From: Muricomes sp.
GTDB taxonomy: Bacteria > Bacillota > Clostridia > Lachnospirales > Lachnospiraceae
DNA: 5,667 nucleotides
Assembly (NCBI GenBank): GCA_020024675.1
Contig: JAHHTM010000101.1
Coordinates: 1 to 5,667, forward strand
Direction: 5' to 3'
Positions 5,455 to 5,667 of this stretch are shown piece after piece. The notes below the pieces were generated by a model that was given only the letters and a program-made list of their open reading frames with translations, did no database searches and was not told the origin of the DNA. The position numbers and the translations under genes are program-made. Positions within the stretch are counted from its first letter, which is position 1; each line of letters starts with the position of its first letter.

Positions 5455-5667
5455 TATAATTCCTTCCTTTCTCAACAAGTTTTTGTTTTGCCCGATGCCG
5501 TATGACCCGAATATTTTCGATAGAAAGATCCATGACCCGAGAAATTTCAGCATCCTGATAATTCATTTGAATTGTCAAAAGCATCACTTCTCTTTCTTTA
5601 TCAGGAAGCTGGTAGATCATTCGATACAGCCATTTTCGCTCTTCGTCCTGAATAAGTTGTTCTAAAA
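5441..5667 (-). CDS. ECF-type RNA polymerase sigma factor, C-terminal fragment (region 4)
   Basis: The last 74 codons of a gene that enters from the right edge (full codons from 5665; stop TGA at 5443-5441). The translation begins LEQLIQDEERKWLYRMIYQL and continues as LPDKEREVMLLTIQMNYQDAEIS, then VMDLSIENIRVIRHRAKQKL. This is sigma-70 region 4.2: the LPxxxREV entry, the helix-turn-helix (residues about 36-62) and the recognition helix ending in RxRAKxKL, as in ECF sigma factors. Region 2 and the promoter lie outside the window, so the ECF subgroup and target promoters cannot be judged. It is the first gene of a sigma/anti-sigma pair. A usual reading frame track misses it because its start is not in the window. 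Confidence 0.9.
   Translation of the reverse strand, partial: LEQLIQDEERKWLYRMIYQLPDKEREVMLLTIQMNYQDAEISRVMDLSIENIRVIRHRAKQKLVEKGRNYNERT
5462..5468 (-). promoter_or_regulatory. Ribosome binding site deciding the anti-sigma start
   Basis: AGGAAGG on the minus strand, 7 nt before the ATG at 5454 and inside the sigma factor gene. It rules in the 5454 start over the upstream ATG at 5553. Confidence 0.75.

Noticed and set aside
5455..5553. 33-codon N-terminal extension of the anti-sigma protein to an upstream ATG
   Set aside because: No SD precedes it. It lies wholly within the sigma factor gene in another frame, whereas GGAAGG sits 7 nt before the ATG at 5454.
5483..5665. Plus-strand open frame at the right edge
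   Set aside because: It lies opposite the sigma factor region 4 coding sequence, which has clear family motifs on the minus strand.

Overview
The window is AT-rich and carries near-consensus AGGAGG ribosome binding sites, sigma-A type promoters and compact intrinsic terminators. Its gene families (PadR + DUF1700 + DUF4097, an 11-helix sodium:amino-acid symporter, ECF sigma + Sigma_reg anti-sigma) are typical of low-GC Firmicutes. My best guess is a gut Clostridia/Lachnospiraceae member; that placement is inference from gene content, not a database match.

Layout from left to right. (1) Bases 1-1881, minus strand: a PadR - DUF1700 (HAAS) - DUF4097 (toastrack) operon. The three reading frames are joined by 4-nt stop/start overlaps. 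It is driven by one strong promoter whose spacer and -10 lie in a 27-nt near-palindrome, very probably the PadR operator. The DUF4097 gene runs off the left edge. (2) Bases 1950-3451, minus strand: a monocistronic NSS-family sodium-dependent transporter with its own promoter and a 17-bp terminator hairpin just after its stop. (3) Bases 3480-4346, plus strand: a divergently transcribed XRE-type regulator with an uncharacterised C-terminal domain of about 160 residues, a near-consensus promoter and a terminator that begins inside its stop codon. The two divergent promoters are back to back, and a perfect 7+7 dyad lies on the transporter promoter. (4) Bases 4348-5667, minus strand, convergent with the regulator: a membrane anti-sigma factor (Sigma_reg N and C domains) preceded by, and overlapping by 14 nt, the 3' end of an ECF sigma factor gene that continues beyond the right edge.

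How the parts work together. Blocks 1 and 4 are each self-contained sensing modules for the cell envelope: a PadR repressor with membrane and extracytoplasmic partners, and a sigma factor held by a single-pass membrane anti-sigma. Block 2+3 looks like a transporter under a dedicated neighbouring regulator. The C-terminal domain of that regulator is the least explained part of the window and is a candidate ligand sensor. No mobile element, CRISPR array, tRNA or rRNA was seen. No gene-free stretch exceeds 300 bases; the two main gaps (1804-1997 and 3393-3593) are filled by the promoters, operators and terminator listed.
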